A stretch of DNA of 64,000 nt. It comes from Oscarella lobularis (taxonomy: Eukaryota; Porifera; Homoscleromorpha; Homosclerophorida; Oscarellidae). The notes below the pieces were generated by a model. The model had not been told where the DNA came from. It did no database searches and saw only the letters and a list, made by a program, of their open reading frames with translations. Location of the stretch: the NCBI RefSeq assembly GCF_947507565.1, contig NC_089182.1:1674001-1738000 (forward strand), written 5' to 3'. Positions 34,001 to 46,000 of the stretch are shown piece after piece (within the stretch, counting starts at the first letter, position 1; each line of letters starts with the position of its first letter). A program made the position numbers and the translations under genes.

Positions 34001-37000
34001 GATATTTGATCGTGGATATTTGATCGTGGATATTTGATCGTGGATATTTGATCGTGGATATTTGATCGTGGATATTTGATCGTGGATATTTCATCTATGA
34101 TATTTGATCGTGGATATTTGATCGTGGATATTTGATCGTGGATATTTGATCGTGGATATTTGATCGTGGATATTTGATCGTGGATATTTCATCTATGATA
34201 TTTGATCGTGGATATTTGATCGTGCCACCCCGATCGCGGTCCAAATCGTGCCAGTATGATTATGGGCAGAAGAAGTGTCCATAATCAAAGAATCGAGAGG
34301 CTCTGGCGTGATGTCACGGCGGGCGTACTGCAGTTTTACAAAAGGTTATTCTATCATCTTGAAGATCATTTTGTATTGGATCCGTCTGTGGAAGAGGACA
34401 TTTTTGCTCTGCACTACGTGTTTCTCCCACGTATAAATCGTCACCTAGATGAGTGGAAAAATGCATGGTGTCATCAAAATGCATGGTGTCATCACAAAAT
34501 TAGAGGAGAGGGCAAAACTCCAATGCAACTCTGGATAGAAGGCCTGCTAGCCGTTTCAAGGTCAGGTTATAGGCCCGTTACCGAAATTTTGCAAAGCGAT
34601 CAGGTACAGAAACAGTTTAGTGGTAGTCCTATATTAATTTAATGATGCAGGAAGGGGAGAACTGGGGTAACTACGGCATCGATTGGGAAGGGCCGATTCC
34701 CTTGGAAAGTGACTCAGACTCCGACAGAGTCACTGTCCCGGAAACCGCTTTTGCGTTGGAGCAGGATGCATACGCAACACTACGGAGCACAATTAGTCCA
34801 CTACGAGATGACGGACATTACGAGATAGAGACATACCTAGAATGCAGAGAGTTTCTCAGGGATTGTTGCGAATAATTAATGAAAGTGTGCGCCTTATATC
34901 CACGATCAAATATCCACGATCAAATATCATAGATGAAATATCCACGATCAAATATCCACGATCAAATATCCACGATCAAATATCCACGATCAAATATCCA
35001 CGATCAAATATCCACGATCAAATATCCACGATCAAATATCCACGATCAAATATCCACGATCAAATATCCACGATCAAATATCCACGATCAAATATCCACG
35101 ATCAAATATCATAGATAAAATATCCACGATCAAATATCCACGATCAAATATCATCGATGAAAGATCCACGATCAAATATCCACGATCAAATATCCACGAT
35201 CAAATATCATATATGAAATATCTCAAGCACTACATAATCTCCAAATGCTCATTTTGACACAGAAAACGCGCCATACCCTAAGGCTTAGGTCTGAGCAGGG
35301 ATACGGGCAAAATTTGGCTTTGAACTGGGTTCAATAATTTCAACACGCTCTTGTCAAAAACTGCCCCCCCCCCCCCAACTAAAAATTCGTCGGACCTCAA
35401 ATCGAAGCTTTTTTCCCAAAGCTTCGATTAACGGAAACCCGACGCTTATCCATTGCGTGTGGACCTTATCCAAAGCCATTTTGTGACCCATAGTCATCAG
35501 AGAACACGTAACAATACCCTAATTGGTAGAGACGCGAGCATGCGCAAACAGATAATGGAGCCGACCACCGCAGTTGTACGGGGTGGCAAACGCAGTTTGC
35601 GAGCCCGTATAACGGCGGAGGGAGGCTCTCTCAAACGTGATGTTAGGCGCCGGAAGTGTATGTTTGTCTGTCTTTCTGTCTGTCTGTCTGTCTGTCTGTC
35701 GGTCACGCTATTGTGACGTCACCTAAAAACCCGTTTTTTTGTACAGCGCATGCGTGACATAGGGCCCAAAACGGTGACCCGAAAAAGGCGATTTACGGCG
35801 CGAATAAAGGGTTTTTCTTTCATAAACGGAAAAAATGCTTAGAAACCCCTGTTTACAATTGATCTCTGCTATTTTTCGTGTTATAAATGCGCTGAGACAC
35901 CGAAACGACAGTTTTGATTGTCACGCTCTGACGTCACAATCAAAAGTATCCACTCATGTACAGTTTATAGTGGGTATGTATGCGTGTACGGGTAACAGGA
36001 AATATAACCCGTACACACTCCCGTACACAAGCATGTCTTCAAATGCAGAGAAAATTATGAAATACAATACGTCAGAAAAGCGCCTAATTAGAAAAACATT
36101 TAAAATTATGTAGATATGTACAGTATGTAGGTAGGACTGAGCTGTAGGGGCTAAGGGCAGTGATGACTACGTGAATATGTGGCAACATAAAATTAAAATT
36201 TATGACGTCACACTATGTAATGAACTCGCGTACGGAAAGCGGTGGGAGGCTCTGCATGATGTGAACACCGGGCCATCATTCTCTAGTTTATTATTGGCTC
36301 CCATTCATTGATGCTTGATCATGCGCGTTTGAAAGTCCGCCCTGCCGAGCTGCCCTGCCGTCTGTATGAGTTGTCTGTATGTCCGTCTGTTCGTCACGCT
36401 CAGTATTGTGACGTAACTTAAAATCCCAAAAAAGGCGATTTACGGCCCGAAAAAAGCGTTTTTTCTTTCATAAACGGAAAAATGCTTAGAAACCCATGTT
36501 TCCAATTGATCTGTGCTATTTTCCGCGTTATAAATGCGCTGAGAAACCGAAACGACAGTTTTGATTGTCACGCTCTGACGTCACAATCAAAAGTATCCAG
36601 TACAGTATGTGGGTGGGTATGTACGGGTAACAGGAAATATGACCCGTACACATGCATAGGTCCTCCTCAAATACAGAGCACATTATCAAATACAGTACGT
36701 CAGAAAAGCGCCTAACTAGATAATGATGGCGTTTTGTGAGCCATCATGTGATCCCCGAACACCCTCAGCACGCTATCTAATTCCTTTTACTCTAATTTTA
36801 GAAAAGCCTATGTGCATCACACTGCCTAACCACGTTAGTTAGCATGCCTTATTTTCCGCAAAAACCTACGATTAATTTGACCTCTTATGTGACCCAGAGC
36901 TACACCTCCCTACCGCAACCTCTTCCCCTTCGGTCACGAGGCCCATTATCAGCTCGCAGTTGGGTTTGCGTGCTGCGAGCGAAGCTCGCAGCACGACAAA

Positions 37001-38087
37001 CCCAACGTGCTCCTTTACTGCATTCCCTTGAGAAAGCTATTTGTTACGTGCCCGTTATGTTTATTTATCCTTGGTGGATATAACAGTACTGTTATAGCCA
37101 CTGTTATATCTGTGCTGCAAACTATTGAACATATTCCGGGGTTACTATCTACTGTGACGTCACCTTTTTCGGTAGCATTTTGTTTAATATACGGGAGAGT
37201 ATGACATCACAATGAATGTGATGTCATAAAGGCACCTTTGTGTGTGATTGGCCTAAGAGCGATTGTGACGTGAGCGTTACCGACAGACAGACAGACATGA
37301 CCACACTTTCCGATTTTGGCCGATCACGTTTGAGAGCCCCTCCCACCAGGGCGCGCGCGGGCTTCGCCCGCGCGCGCCCTGGTGTTCGGGGAATTAGGAA
37401 AACATTGCAATCATGCAAGTATTTACAGTATGTAGGTAGGACTGAGCTGTAGTAGCTAACGGCTGTAATGACCACTTGAATATGTGACAACATAAAAAAT
37501 TATAACGTCACACTATGTTATGCACTCGCGTACGGTAAGCGGTGGGAGGCTCTGCATGATGGCAACACGGTGAACACCGGGCCATCATTCTCTAGTATAT
37601 ATAATCTATAGATACCATGTTTCGATCATCGGAAAATCCAAGGGCAATCATTCCCCCGGTGTTTGTTGTGAGCGTGATTGTCGCTTGTGTTCCATCCGTT
37701 TCCACGGTGACGCCGTAGAGACACGAAGCGGGTGTGCAGTCGGCTGGTTTTCGATGGCAATAAACTGCGCTATCGGAGCATTTTCCGAAGTCGATCTAAA
37801 ATAAAGGGCGTCGAGTACGTAGGGTTTTCTCTACGTAGGGTTTTCTCTTTCGCGCGAGCGCGCGCGATGAGACCGTCTTCCTACGTTTTGACCCTAAAAT
37901 GCGGCATTCTACGCTTGATAGCAAACGTCGATTCACTGTGCGAACCTTTGCCGTTTCGACGACGACGAGGAAAAGAAGAGCGACGGCTGCGAGCTAAAAG
38001 AATTCCCGAGGTCACGCCCCAAAAAAATTTTGTTTGTTTAGGGGACCTTCGAGAAGGAGGGGTCCCGAGAAGGCTTACTGTTTTCAT
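31027..38087 (-). CDS. DOMON-DOMON protein with truncated b561 tail and a 5.1-kb intron
   Basis: Twelve exons: 38087-38079, 37993-37946, 37795-37616, 32475-32368, 32311-32164, 32111-31978, 31925-31752, 31697-31590, 31535-31388, 31339-31218, 31166-31115 and 31061-31027. They join in frame to 421 residues. Signal peptide MKT-LAAVALLFLVVVETA, two intact DOMON domains (ALGFSAD, GCVRTGGSNVV, DAWNPNG), a Thr/Pro-rich stem and a tail GILLVTAWLLY. The tail corresponds to the first few residues of b561 helix 1, so it is probably secreted or anchored by the tail. Intron 3, about 54 bp in paralogues, has grown to 5,140 bp by MITE and transposon insertion. The frame survives, so expression is possible if that intron is spliced. 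One intron has a GC donor and one a GA donor. Confidence 0.72.
32563..33297 (+). mobile_element. MITE-like element of about 730 bp (copy)
   Basis: Begins GAGCCGACCACCGCAG, TACGGGGTGGCAAACGCAG, and ends CCATCATTCTCTAGTTAA. It is followed at about 33310 by the first 110 bp of another copy, broken off. It lies in intron 3 of the DOMON gene. It holds CTGTATGT microsatellite-like runs and no convincing reading frame. Confidence 0.7.
33836..35275 (+). mobile_element. satellite-armed integrase transposon (element 2), 6-bp target duplication
   Basis: Termini TATGGCGCGTTTTCTGTGTC (33836) and its mirror ending GCGCCATA (35275) are flanked by CCCTAA at 33830-33835 and 35276-35281, a 6-bp target-site duplication. 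Terminal inverted repeats run about 60 bp to the GATATTT start. Inside are inverted satellite arrays of GATATTTGATCGTG units (about 33895-34225 left, 34897-35215 right) around an integrase remnant. The build matches element 1, although the satellite sequence is entirely different. Inserted in intron 3 of the DOMON gene. Confidence 0.85.
34256..34875 (+). pseudogene. integrase C-terminal remnant of element 2
   Basis: Frame 34256-34642 starts near [17 protein letters not shown], the final catalytic Glu region, and continues through LEDHFVLDPSVEED, LPRIN and TPMQLWIEG. A second piece (about 34650-34875) reads NWGNYGIDWEGPIP and ends with DDGHYEIETYLEC, which matches the corresponding end of element 1 (DDGNYGVSVYL). 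The HTH and the first two catalytic Asp residues are deleted, so this copy is non-autonomous. A duplicated AWCHQN/AWCHH hints at slippage. Confidence 0.8.
35551..36285 (+). mobile_element. MITE-like element of about 730 bp (copy)
   Basis: Same ends and order as 32563-33297, from GAGCCGACCACCGCAG to CATCATTCTCTAGTTTA. It has an expanded CTGT microsatellite (35664-35702) near its left end. A further partial copy, missing the left end, runs about 36300-36740. Confidence 0.7.
36961..37004. repeat. perfect-stem palindrome
   Basis: Arms TGGGTTTGCGTGCTGCGAGC and its near mirror around GAA. It lies in the transposon-filled intron. A smaller symmetric AACAGTACTGTTATAG run follows at about 37082. Confidence 0.7.
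37346..37382. repeat. GC-only palindrome
   Basis: CCAGGGCGCGCGCGGGC, TTC, then the mirror GCCCGCGCGCGCCCTGG. A shorter related form, CCAGGGCGCGCGCCTTGG, lies at about 9976, followed in both places by TGTTCGGGGAATTA. The two sites may share an ancestor element. The rest of 37390-37610 is a MITE right end. Confidence 0.75.
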
Positions 38088-38539
38088 GCTTCGAAGGAGG
38101 AGGAGGAGAGGACGCGGGGAACGGCTTGACTCGGAGACGTCGCGAAACTGTGTCAAATATGTCGTCACGTGACTGACACGCCCAATGAGTCGCGATCCGT
38201 CACGATCCAAACGTGGACTGAGCTCGTGGGGACTGGCACATTTAATTACTTTAGCCGCGCCTCCTTGCGCCCTGATTCACTCAAGTTTAGCCTTTCAGCT
38301 ACAATTTGATTACTTGAGCCACGCCTCCTTGTGTTCACTGCCCACTAAAATTTAGGCCTTTCAGACTGACTATTCACGTTGAGCTATCTCTCATCTATCT
38401 ATCTAATTAATTAAGATAGGCCTGTGCTGCAGAAAACACTGAGAACAAAGCAAAGAAACGAAAAACTTCTAAGCAATAAGCACGTACACCTAATCTAGTA
38501 CTCTCTATTCAGTGACGACTGATCAAGGAATAGCTGGCT

Positions 38540-38700
38540 AGTCAGTCAATATAGAAGCCAAGCTGTCATCAAGAGAATTTCTACAGAGAAAGACCGCAAT
38601 GCCTCCAATTAGCAGTGTGAGTCATTGAGTTACCGTAAGCTTTGAAAAATGCAAGAGGGGTAGCTGCTGATTTAGGAGTGGCAGTGGTAGTGATGCCTCC
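38540..38700 (-). pseudogene. orphan tail exon of a DOMON gene
   Basis: Sequence homologous to the last two exons of the 31027-38087 gene, with the TACG donor, a 56-bp intron and EILLMTAWLLY then stop. It lies downstream of the single-DOMON gene, which no longer splices to it because the preceding donor reads ATGAAT instead of GTGAGT. Confidence 0.6.
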
Positions 38701-38730
38701 AAGGTTTTTCGGATTCTAGGATTTATGATT

Positions 38731-39630
38731 CTAATTTCTATAACAACCAGGCCTAGCTGCATTCATATCAGTGCTTACGAGCGGTTTCGTAATGTTAGCA
38801 ATATTGATCATCATTACCGAAGCTAACGGGGTAGTTTGATGTCTTGGAATTGACAGAGTTCCTTTTAAATATTATTACAGACACATAATTTGCTGCGACT
38901 GCGCGCGCTTCTGCCAGACCTGTAGTTGTGCTGGTGGCGTAGAAAAGATACCACGGCTTTGTCCAATCAAAATCTTGAATGGAATCATTTGCCTTGAGAC
39001 TTCTAACAACTGTGCATTGCAACGCTCCATTGGAAATCATTCCCATACTCCTTATCATATCAAGATTCTGTGCACAGCATGCAAAGGCGTCTGCTTACGC
39101 GCGACATCATATCGACGCCGAGAACGTACATTTACGTTGTCTCCCACTGTTGGAGGACGCTTAGGTTTCTTGTTGGGAATTGGATTTGGATTCCACGAGT
39201 CAGTAGGAACTATTGAACCATCCGGCGTTGTGTAACAACCGACCACATCATCACCGCCCTATATATATGTATTAGTTCATGTAACGCATCTTTTTGGCCC
39301 CGCGTGCACGTACAGCGAGCTTACCATATTTTCATCGGTGGAAAATCCCAGAGAAACGGAACCGCCGTCGGTTGTGGTGAGCATAATCGTTGCCTGTGTC
39401 GCATCTGTTTGAATGGTCGCTCCATACTTGCAAGTCGATGCCGTACAACCAGGCGGATTTCGATAGCAAAACGTTTGACGGTCGCAATTGCTAAAATCAA
39501 TCTAAACGAACTCGAGTGATCAAGCGCTGCCACAGTGACGGCAACTTGAAGTTGTTCGCCTAACCGTCGGCGTGGTCCCAATGGCCCATGTCAACTTCAA
39601 CGAAAGGAGAACGAGAATAACGCACTTCAT
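38731..39630 (-). CDS. secreted single-DOMON protein
   Basis: Exons 39630-39565, 39501-39325, 39258-39136, 39067-38920 and 38822-38731 join to 201 residues. Signal peptide MKCVILVLLSLKLTWA, one DOMON domain (CDRQTFCYRNPPGC, VSLGFSTDENM, DDVVGCYTTPDG, PWYLFYATS). It ends 12 codons after the point where paralogues splice to the stem exon, because the donor GTGAGT has become ATGAAT. The DOMON exon-2 boundary uses a normal GT donor here. It lacks the second DOMON and b561 parts. The role is unknown; it is possibly a soluble heme- or ligand-binding form. Confidence 0.72.
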
Positions 39631-39994
39631 CGGCAAAGAAAAAAAGCTGGCTGCTGTATAGAAAAACAAAAGGATGTATAGGGAGCGAACCCAGGAAAAC
39701 CGCAATGCATGACGTCACAGCTAAAAGTATAAGATCGAGGAAGTGGTACTTCATGATCGCCTTGAATGTGCTATGGCCCTTCTAACCGAGCACGAGACCC
39801 AGCATCAATTGAACACAAGCACGTTTTTATAGCGATGCTGAGATCTTTTCAAGCTAATTAAGCCACCTCGTAACCGGCAAACTTGATTTGGAAACTTGAC
39901 TTGCGTAAACATGCAGCCTATATAAGTCGCGTGATCGAGTGTGTTGTTGCCGCTCGCCTGCCGCTATATATACGTACTGTACCTGAGAGTTCAA

Positions 39995-40240
39995 GACAGA
40001 AATCAAGCTTGGGGAAGGAAACGCAAGAGGTTGTTTCCCGGCTCTGACGCACATTTGTGACGTACGTGAGAACTAAACTGGTAATATAAGCCGACTACTA
40101 GTATAGCTCGTTTACATAGTCTCACCAACGAAACTCGCAAAAACAGAAGCCTTTAAAAGCGAACGAAATCGCGTCCCAGTGACTGCACAACTAAGACGTC
40201 AGAGGAAGTAAAACGAACAGCCACTCGTTGATTACGTACT
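39995..40240 (-). repeat. dispersed repeat, copy 2 of 2
   Basis: Inverted counterpart of 9750-9968, close in sequence along most of its length. Again next to decayed DOMON gene pieces. Confidence 0.65.
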
Positions 40241-40369
40241 TTGCTTGCATGTGCATGCTTGGAAGTCCTCTGAACAATGATATAATAGATTGCGCCATTC
40301 ATTTCAAGGACATCAAAGCACACAATACTGACACAACGCACACAGGCAACACACTTTGTTAAATGACGC

Positions 40370-40800
40370 CAAAGCGTTTCAAAAGCACCAATGTCCCAGC
40401 CAAGCGAGCAAAAGCCAAAGACTCCTGATGTTAGCAGAAAACGTTTTTTACTTTCATTACCATGAGATTTGGCAAAGACAAGAGTAGCACCTGCGCCAGT
40501 AGGCCCTTCGGCAGTGGTATATATGGGCTCTTCAACAAGATCAACAGTGTTAGCACTAGCTTATTGTCGGCGTAACGCTATGCTTTAGGAATCCACCACC
40601 GTCAGTGGATAATTTTAAAAATAAATCCATTATAGCATTGATCCTTCATCTGCGTATATACCGTAATGGTATGAGGCGGAAGAGACCCATGCAACGAACG
40701 CTGTGTTGGTTCCAACTGTATGAATTGATGATATTGTTGGCGTAACGCTACTGTATGCTTCAGAAATCCAGGATTGTCAGTAGCTAATTTTGACATTGCA
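40370..40800 (-). pseudogene. 3' remnant of a DOMON gene like the one at 6999
   Basis: Minus strand reads AGATLVFAKSHG, a 40-50 bp intron, then LWLLLAWLGHWCF and stop, matching TLVFAKACG and LLLLAWLGQWCY of the gene at 6999-8889. Upstream GFLKHSVTPTIS occurs twice, each with frame breaks (about 40590 and 40760). With the repeat at 39995 and the pieces at 9.6-10.5 kb, this shows old copies on both sides of the cluster. Confidence 0.65.
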
Positions 40801-40943
40801 GCACACCGCTTCCAAACACTCTTCGCCCAACGAAATCCATCAGGTGGTGGTAAGTTTGATTGTGGCTTTCGGTACAGTGTAGGCTCCCCTGGGTCAGCAG
40901 CAGCAGCAATTTCTTTTATACGGGACTTCAAGAAAGAAAAAAG

Positions 40944-42977
40944 ATGGCGTCTGCACCTCTGTGGATAGCGAAGGCCATTTATTCGAATGATCTGGAGGCT
41001 GAAGTTCTCTGTGACGAAACCTGTGTTCGAGTTGTTTTTGCCAGTGATGACGGAGAAGGGAAAACGGAGGTAAGCTTCCGAAGTTCGCATTAGGAGGACA
41101 CCGCATGTCGTCACACCATATCTATATGGTCACACGCCGGACCAGTCAAAACGAGACTATTTTCATTGTTATTACGGTACTTGACTAAGCTGCGTTGCGT
41201 TGTGTTTTGCCCGAGCGTGACATGATGTGTTCTGCAGATGGAGTTCTCAGCGCCGAATTCACTAAAGCAGATTATTACGCCCGGATAGTAGCCTTAAGAC
41301 GTTTTCTCGTACATGTAATTAACATGCACTTGTGGTACTACGCTCTTTCTGTTCAGGTGAAAATACCTTTTTCGGATGTTATGAATTGTGAAGTCTTGCC
41401 TCACCCTAATGGCTTTGTTACTAGGGTAAGAATGCGGATTCATGATGATTTTGTAGAGATTTTGGTTTTTGAATTAAGATATCTGTATCTGGCGATCCTG
41501 AAGACTCGCTACAATTTGTTTTCAAAGAGGAAAACGTTGCACAAGAACTGCTTCACAAAATCAGCACTCCAGACCTTTGTACTAGCAGTTATAGTGACTG
41601 CAGTTCTAATACTGACCTATACGCCGATCCCGGTGATCTACAAGTTCAAGTCTATTGCGGTTGTGAATGTCTCAATTATTGTGATGCAAAAAATAAGATG
41701 TAAAATAATAGGCAATCGTGGCCACGTGGTTGCAGAATATAATGAAAGTGAACGGGTGGAAGAAGATAGTGGCAGTGAAGCGGCTAAAATTTACGAAGTT
41801 ATGTCTGAAGTGGCACACAGCAAGGAAAAGCTGCTATGTAAACCGTGCATTGCAGTAAATATACATTCACCTTCTGTGCCCTTTGTATTTAGCTGTGGGA
41901 GCTAAAGTCTTTGCGCAATTTGACCATAGTGCTGAATCAGACTCGGAGCTATCAGTACATGAAGGAGATGAGATAGAAGTATTAGAAGAAAGAGTATTTG
42001 AAGGCTGGTTCAGAGGCAGGATGATCAGCACGAGAAAGTGCGGTTTGGTCCCTAGCAACTATGTAGCTGATTATGTAAGTGTAGCCTGGTTGGTCACGTC
42101 ATGCCCCTTGTACGCTTTTCACTTATAGGAAACCATATTATCTCACGTGTCAAAGCGGCAAAGGAGTCTTCTTTTTAAGATGCAAGCACATGTGCAATTA
42201 AGTGAAGAACCCTCCAATAGCCAAACGCCTTCAGAAAGCACCTTGGAAAAGGACATCGCTGCTTTTTCACGCAAGATTGCTAGTGAAGAGAAAGAACTTT
42301 CGCTGTTGAATCATGATTTGAAGCACTGTCAACAATTGACATTATTGGCAGAAATAAGGAAGTCTGCTCATGAAAAGCAGAGGAAGAATATTGAAAGAGA
42401 GATTGAGTGGTACGAGAAGATTAGAAGTTGCAACCAGGATTTAGCGTCAAAGGCTTGTGCGATGATAGAAAAAAGAACCGCAGAGAAGAGCGTTCTTTCA
42501 TCCATTCATCACCTCAATGAACAGTACGAAATCGGTCTCCTTTACAGCATTGATGCTGAAAGAGAAACAACAAACTGTGCACAAAAGCTAGTCGTGGAAT
42601 GTATGCTGGCCGATTTTGAGAATTTTCTTTCAAGTACAGACGAAAAGTTCTGCAACTATAAAAGAGAACTTGATGAAATGCTAAAAAAACTGCAGAAAAA
42701 GAAGAAAAAGTTGCAAGAATGCTGCATAGTGCCAGGGTGTAATGACCTAGAAGAGTCGCTGCAAAAGGCAAAAGAAGAAAAGGAAAAGTTGAGGAGAGAA
42801 AACGCTGAAATCGCTGCACAGAAAAAAGAGGCGGAACAAGATGTTGCAAAGTTAGAGAAGATCAAACCACGCACTCCTGAAGAAATCGTAAAGAAAGCTA
42901 TAACAGCATGCAAAAGAGACATACAGCAGCTGAGAAAGAGACTTAATGCGTTTGATAGAGATCAGCTTCATGCTTAA
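40944..42977 (+). CDS. SH3 and coiled-coil adaptor-like protein
   Basis: Exons 40944-41069, 41357-41425, 41479-41632, 41712-41837, 41893-42074 and 42129-42977 join to 501 residues. The first about 90 residues alternate beta-strand-like segments (VCDETCVRVVF-like, VKIPFSDVM, RISVSGDPEDSLQFVF) ending in a helix (ENVAQELLHKI), which looks like a small PH/PTB-type fold; that is inference. A Ser/acidic linker follows, then a clear SH3 domain (AKVFAQFDHSAESDSELSVH, GWFRGRM, GLVPSNYV). The last 280 residues are coiled coil rich in E/K. I do not recognise an orthologue. It converges with a gene of similar plan on the other strand, their stops 71 bp apart. Confidence 0.7.
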
Positions 42978-43048
42978 TTAAGAGGGGAAGTTCACAGGTT
43001 TGCAGAACATTGCTGTTTTGAAATGTCCGTCTAGTACTGTAGCTGTTA

Positions 43049-46000
43049 CTAAACTTTGGTATCTGACAGTGTCTCATAGGACATTAGTTGCTCCTTCACA
43101 AGACTTCGTTCTTGCAAGCAAGAAGTGAGATCTTCACTATTGCAAGTAACAGTTTCTTTAGCAGATTTAATCACCTCTTCCGTTTTCAGCAAACGTTCTG
43201 CCTCAATCTTCTGTAGTTCACTTTTAAGCCGCTGGTTCTCCTCTCGCAGCTGGGAAACATTACTGCTTATCTTTGCTAGTTGTCGTGTCAACACGTTTTG
43301 TTTGGAGAAACTACGAGGGCTACGTGGGAGAGAGGTGACCTCAATCTCTTTCAATTCCTCTGTCCTTGCTTCACATTCAGACTTGAAATAATGTCTGAAC
43401 CCGTCAACACTCGCTTTAAGACGCAAAAAGTCTTCTCTGCAACGCTGGAGTCGTTCTTTCAATTTCAAGCACTCTTCTTTCATTTTAAATTTTTCTTGCT
43501 GATCACGTGACACACGTTTAAAAGCTCGTTGCAACTCTTCGCCTGCTAGCCTATTTACCCTTTCAGCTTTAGCAAATTCATGCTCGAAGCTAAAATGCAA
43601 CGCATGCATTGCTTCATGTTGGACGTAGACTTCCTTGCGGCACTCGGCATTTCTTAGTGTTGCTAGTCGGAGCTCCCTTTCTCGTAAATCAAAAGTGATA
43701 GCGTCGTCTTCTTCCTTTGTTTCCCAAAGAATCTTTCGTGCATTTCTCAAACTTTTTCTAGCATAATAAGTCTTCTCTTTGAGAGACTTGAGGAAGTCAC
43801 GAAGATGGCTTAGTTCGCTTATCCTTAGTTGGCCTTGTTCATTAGTATCAGAAGGGGAAAGGTCATCACTCTCAGACTGGTCAAGCCCTTTAACAAAGAA
43901 TTTCTCTAACTCTATCCGATGCAAATTCATCCTTTTAACCAGATCTGAAAGGTTTGCCTAATTTAGAGAAACGCAACTTATTGATACGCATCTCTCATTA
44001 GATAGGCGAACCTCATCATCCGCAAGCTGAGAATAAAAGCCTTCATTAGAAGAATAGCAGTATTGATCCTCAGCACTCACGTCTAATACAAATGTTCACA
44101 GAGTCATTAAAGGCATAAAAACTGCTGCCATCAAACTCTCACCTCTATACAAGGCATACTCATCTTCGTATTGACTGTATTCAGCATTATCACTTGCCCT
44201 TTTTTCTTAATAAAAATCGCGTCAAATTTGACTTAGGCGTTTGCTACATCAACATACTTTTTATGCTCCTTACAGCCGCAATAAAATTGTCAGCTCCTGC
44301 TTTATCATCAACAACGCATATTTCAATATCTGTTCGATCACCAGAAGATGAAACTTCACAGATCTAACCATTAAGAAAGATGCTCATGCATGTGTTAAGG
44401 ATGCCCATTAGATACTTCAACAGGACAGAAAAGGATTAGAAAAATTCACGCAAAAAGCCCGCCCAAGACAACTCATAATTTTTCTCCTCCAATACCACAC
44501 CCAGCGCCAATAAGGTAGGGTAGCGAATCGTTGTTGGAACACTATCTAACTTGGAACGGCTGCATCATAGCTTCTGCTGCACCGTTTTTCTTCTCGTTTT
44601 TTTTCTAAAAATACTTCAGGCTTTCCTTGTTAAAATGGCGCAAACCGCGTTGCTGTACGTCGCGCCGTTGTGAAGCTCTAAACATGACCAGTTACGGTAC
44701 CGTACTTGGAACAGATGAATCTTATTGGGAACGCCCTATATTTTTGTGTTTTCCTATAAAGACCTATATATATGTCATTTGAAAGCTCAGCTCGTTTGGC
44801 GTTGGTCCCAGGCTTCTACGACGTTCTGCGGTAAAGATATCACGGTTTGAATTCGATCGCAGCTTTCTGTCTTGTCTGTCGATATCTTATAATGAACTTG
44901 CATCTACCTTAATTTTTATGCTTTAGGAAGCTGTCTTTGTCCGTTTCCTCAATTTGCAAACAGAAAAAGTGCACTAATAAAAATTTTAGGAATTCGTTTA
45001 GTACAAAGTAAGAGGATTGCTTAGTTCACTACCGAAAAGCAAACTGTAAATACAGTAAAAAATTTCAAAGACACCTTAAAACTACAAAACAAGCACTACT
45101 AATTTTACTTTAAGGTTCTTTTTTGCTGAAAACGTAAACGGGGATAAAATATGGAAATCGAAGCATCTGCTAGGTTAGGTAGTCGTTGTGCAACGTTTTA
45201 TACACTTTTCCCCGAATTTTCCTAGCCTCAGAAGCCACGATTTATGCTCCGTATTAAGGGTGGCCATGAGCGTACGCGGTGCGTAGGTGTGGCTTTGCTC
45301 ATTGAGGGTAGGAAAATTCGTGAAAGGTGTAGAAAACGTCGCAAGGCCACTACTTAGCCTAGAAAGTGCTTCATTTTTTATTTTACCCCGTTTTGGTTTT
45401 AATGGCAAAAAACGATACTGTGACACTAGTAATGCTTGTTTTGAAGTTTTAGGGCGTCTTTGCAATTCTCTGCTGTTTTCACAGTTTGTTTTGTGGTAGT
45501 TAAGTACCAATGAAAAGCAATGCTCCTACATCGTACTAGATGAATTCCGAAAATTTTTCATTTTTGCACTTTTTCTTGTTAAAATTGAAGCAAAAGAAAC
45601 GGCAGCTTTCTAAAGCATTAAAATTGAGGCGAATGCAAGTTTATTATAAGATATCGACAGAATAGACAGAAAGCTGCGATTGAATTCAAACCGTGATATC
45701 TTTACCGCAGAACGTCGTAGAGGCCTGGGACCAACGCCAAACGAGCTGAGCTTTCAAGTGATATATAGGTCTTTATAGGAAAACACAAAAATATAGGGCG
45801 TTCCCAATAAGATTCATCTGTTCCAAGTACCGTAACTGGTCATGTTTAGAGCTTCACTGCGGAGAAACGGCGCGACGTACAGCAACGCGGTTTGCGCCAT
45901 TTTAACAAGGAAAGCCTGAAGTATTTTTAGAAAAGAAACGAGAAGAAAAACGGTGCAGCAGAAGCTATGATGCAGCCGTTCCAAGTTAAATAGCGTTCCG

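Noticed and set aside
34842-35118. Long reading frames encoding repeated STIKYPRSNIHDQI units
   Set aside because: They are translations of the satellite array of element 2, whose unit length keeps a frame open; no gene signals.
40602-41114. Minus-strand 170-codon frame
   Set aside because: It overlaps exon 1 of the SH3 gene and a decayed DOMON tail; only short pieces (GFLKHTV) have meaning, in broken frames.
41240-41292. Extra exon starting ATGGAGTTCTCAGCG in the SH3 coiled-coil gene
   Set aside because: It has an acceptor but no usable donor and runs into TAG; joining 41069 directly to 41357 keeps the frame.
45175-45510. Possible transposase in the centre of the long-TIR element
   Set aside because: The frame is low-complexity without catalytic motifs or homology I can recognise.
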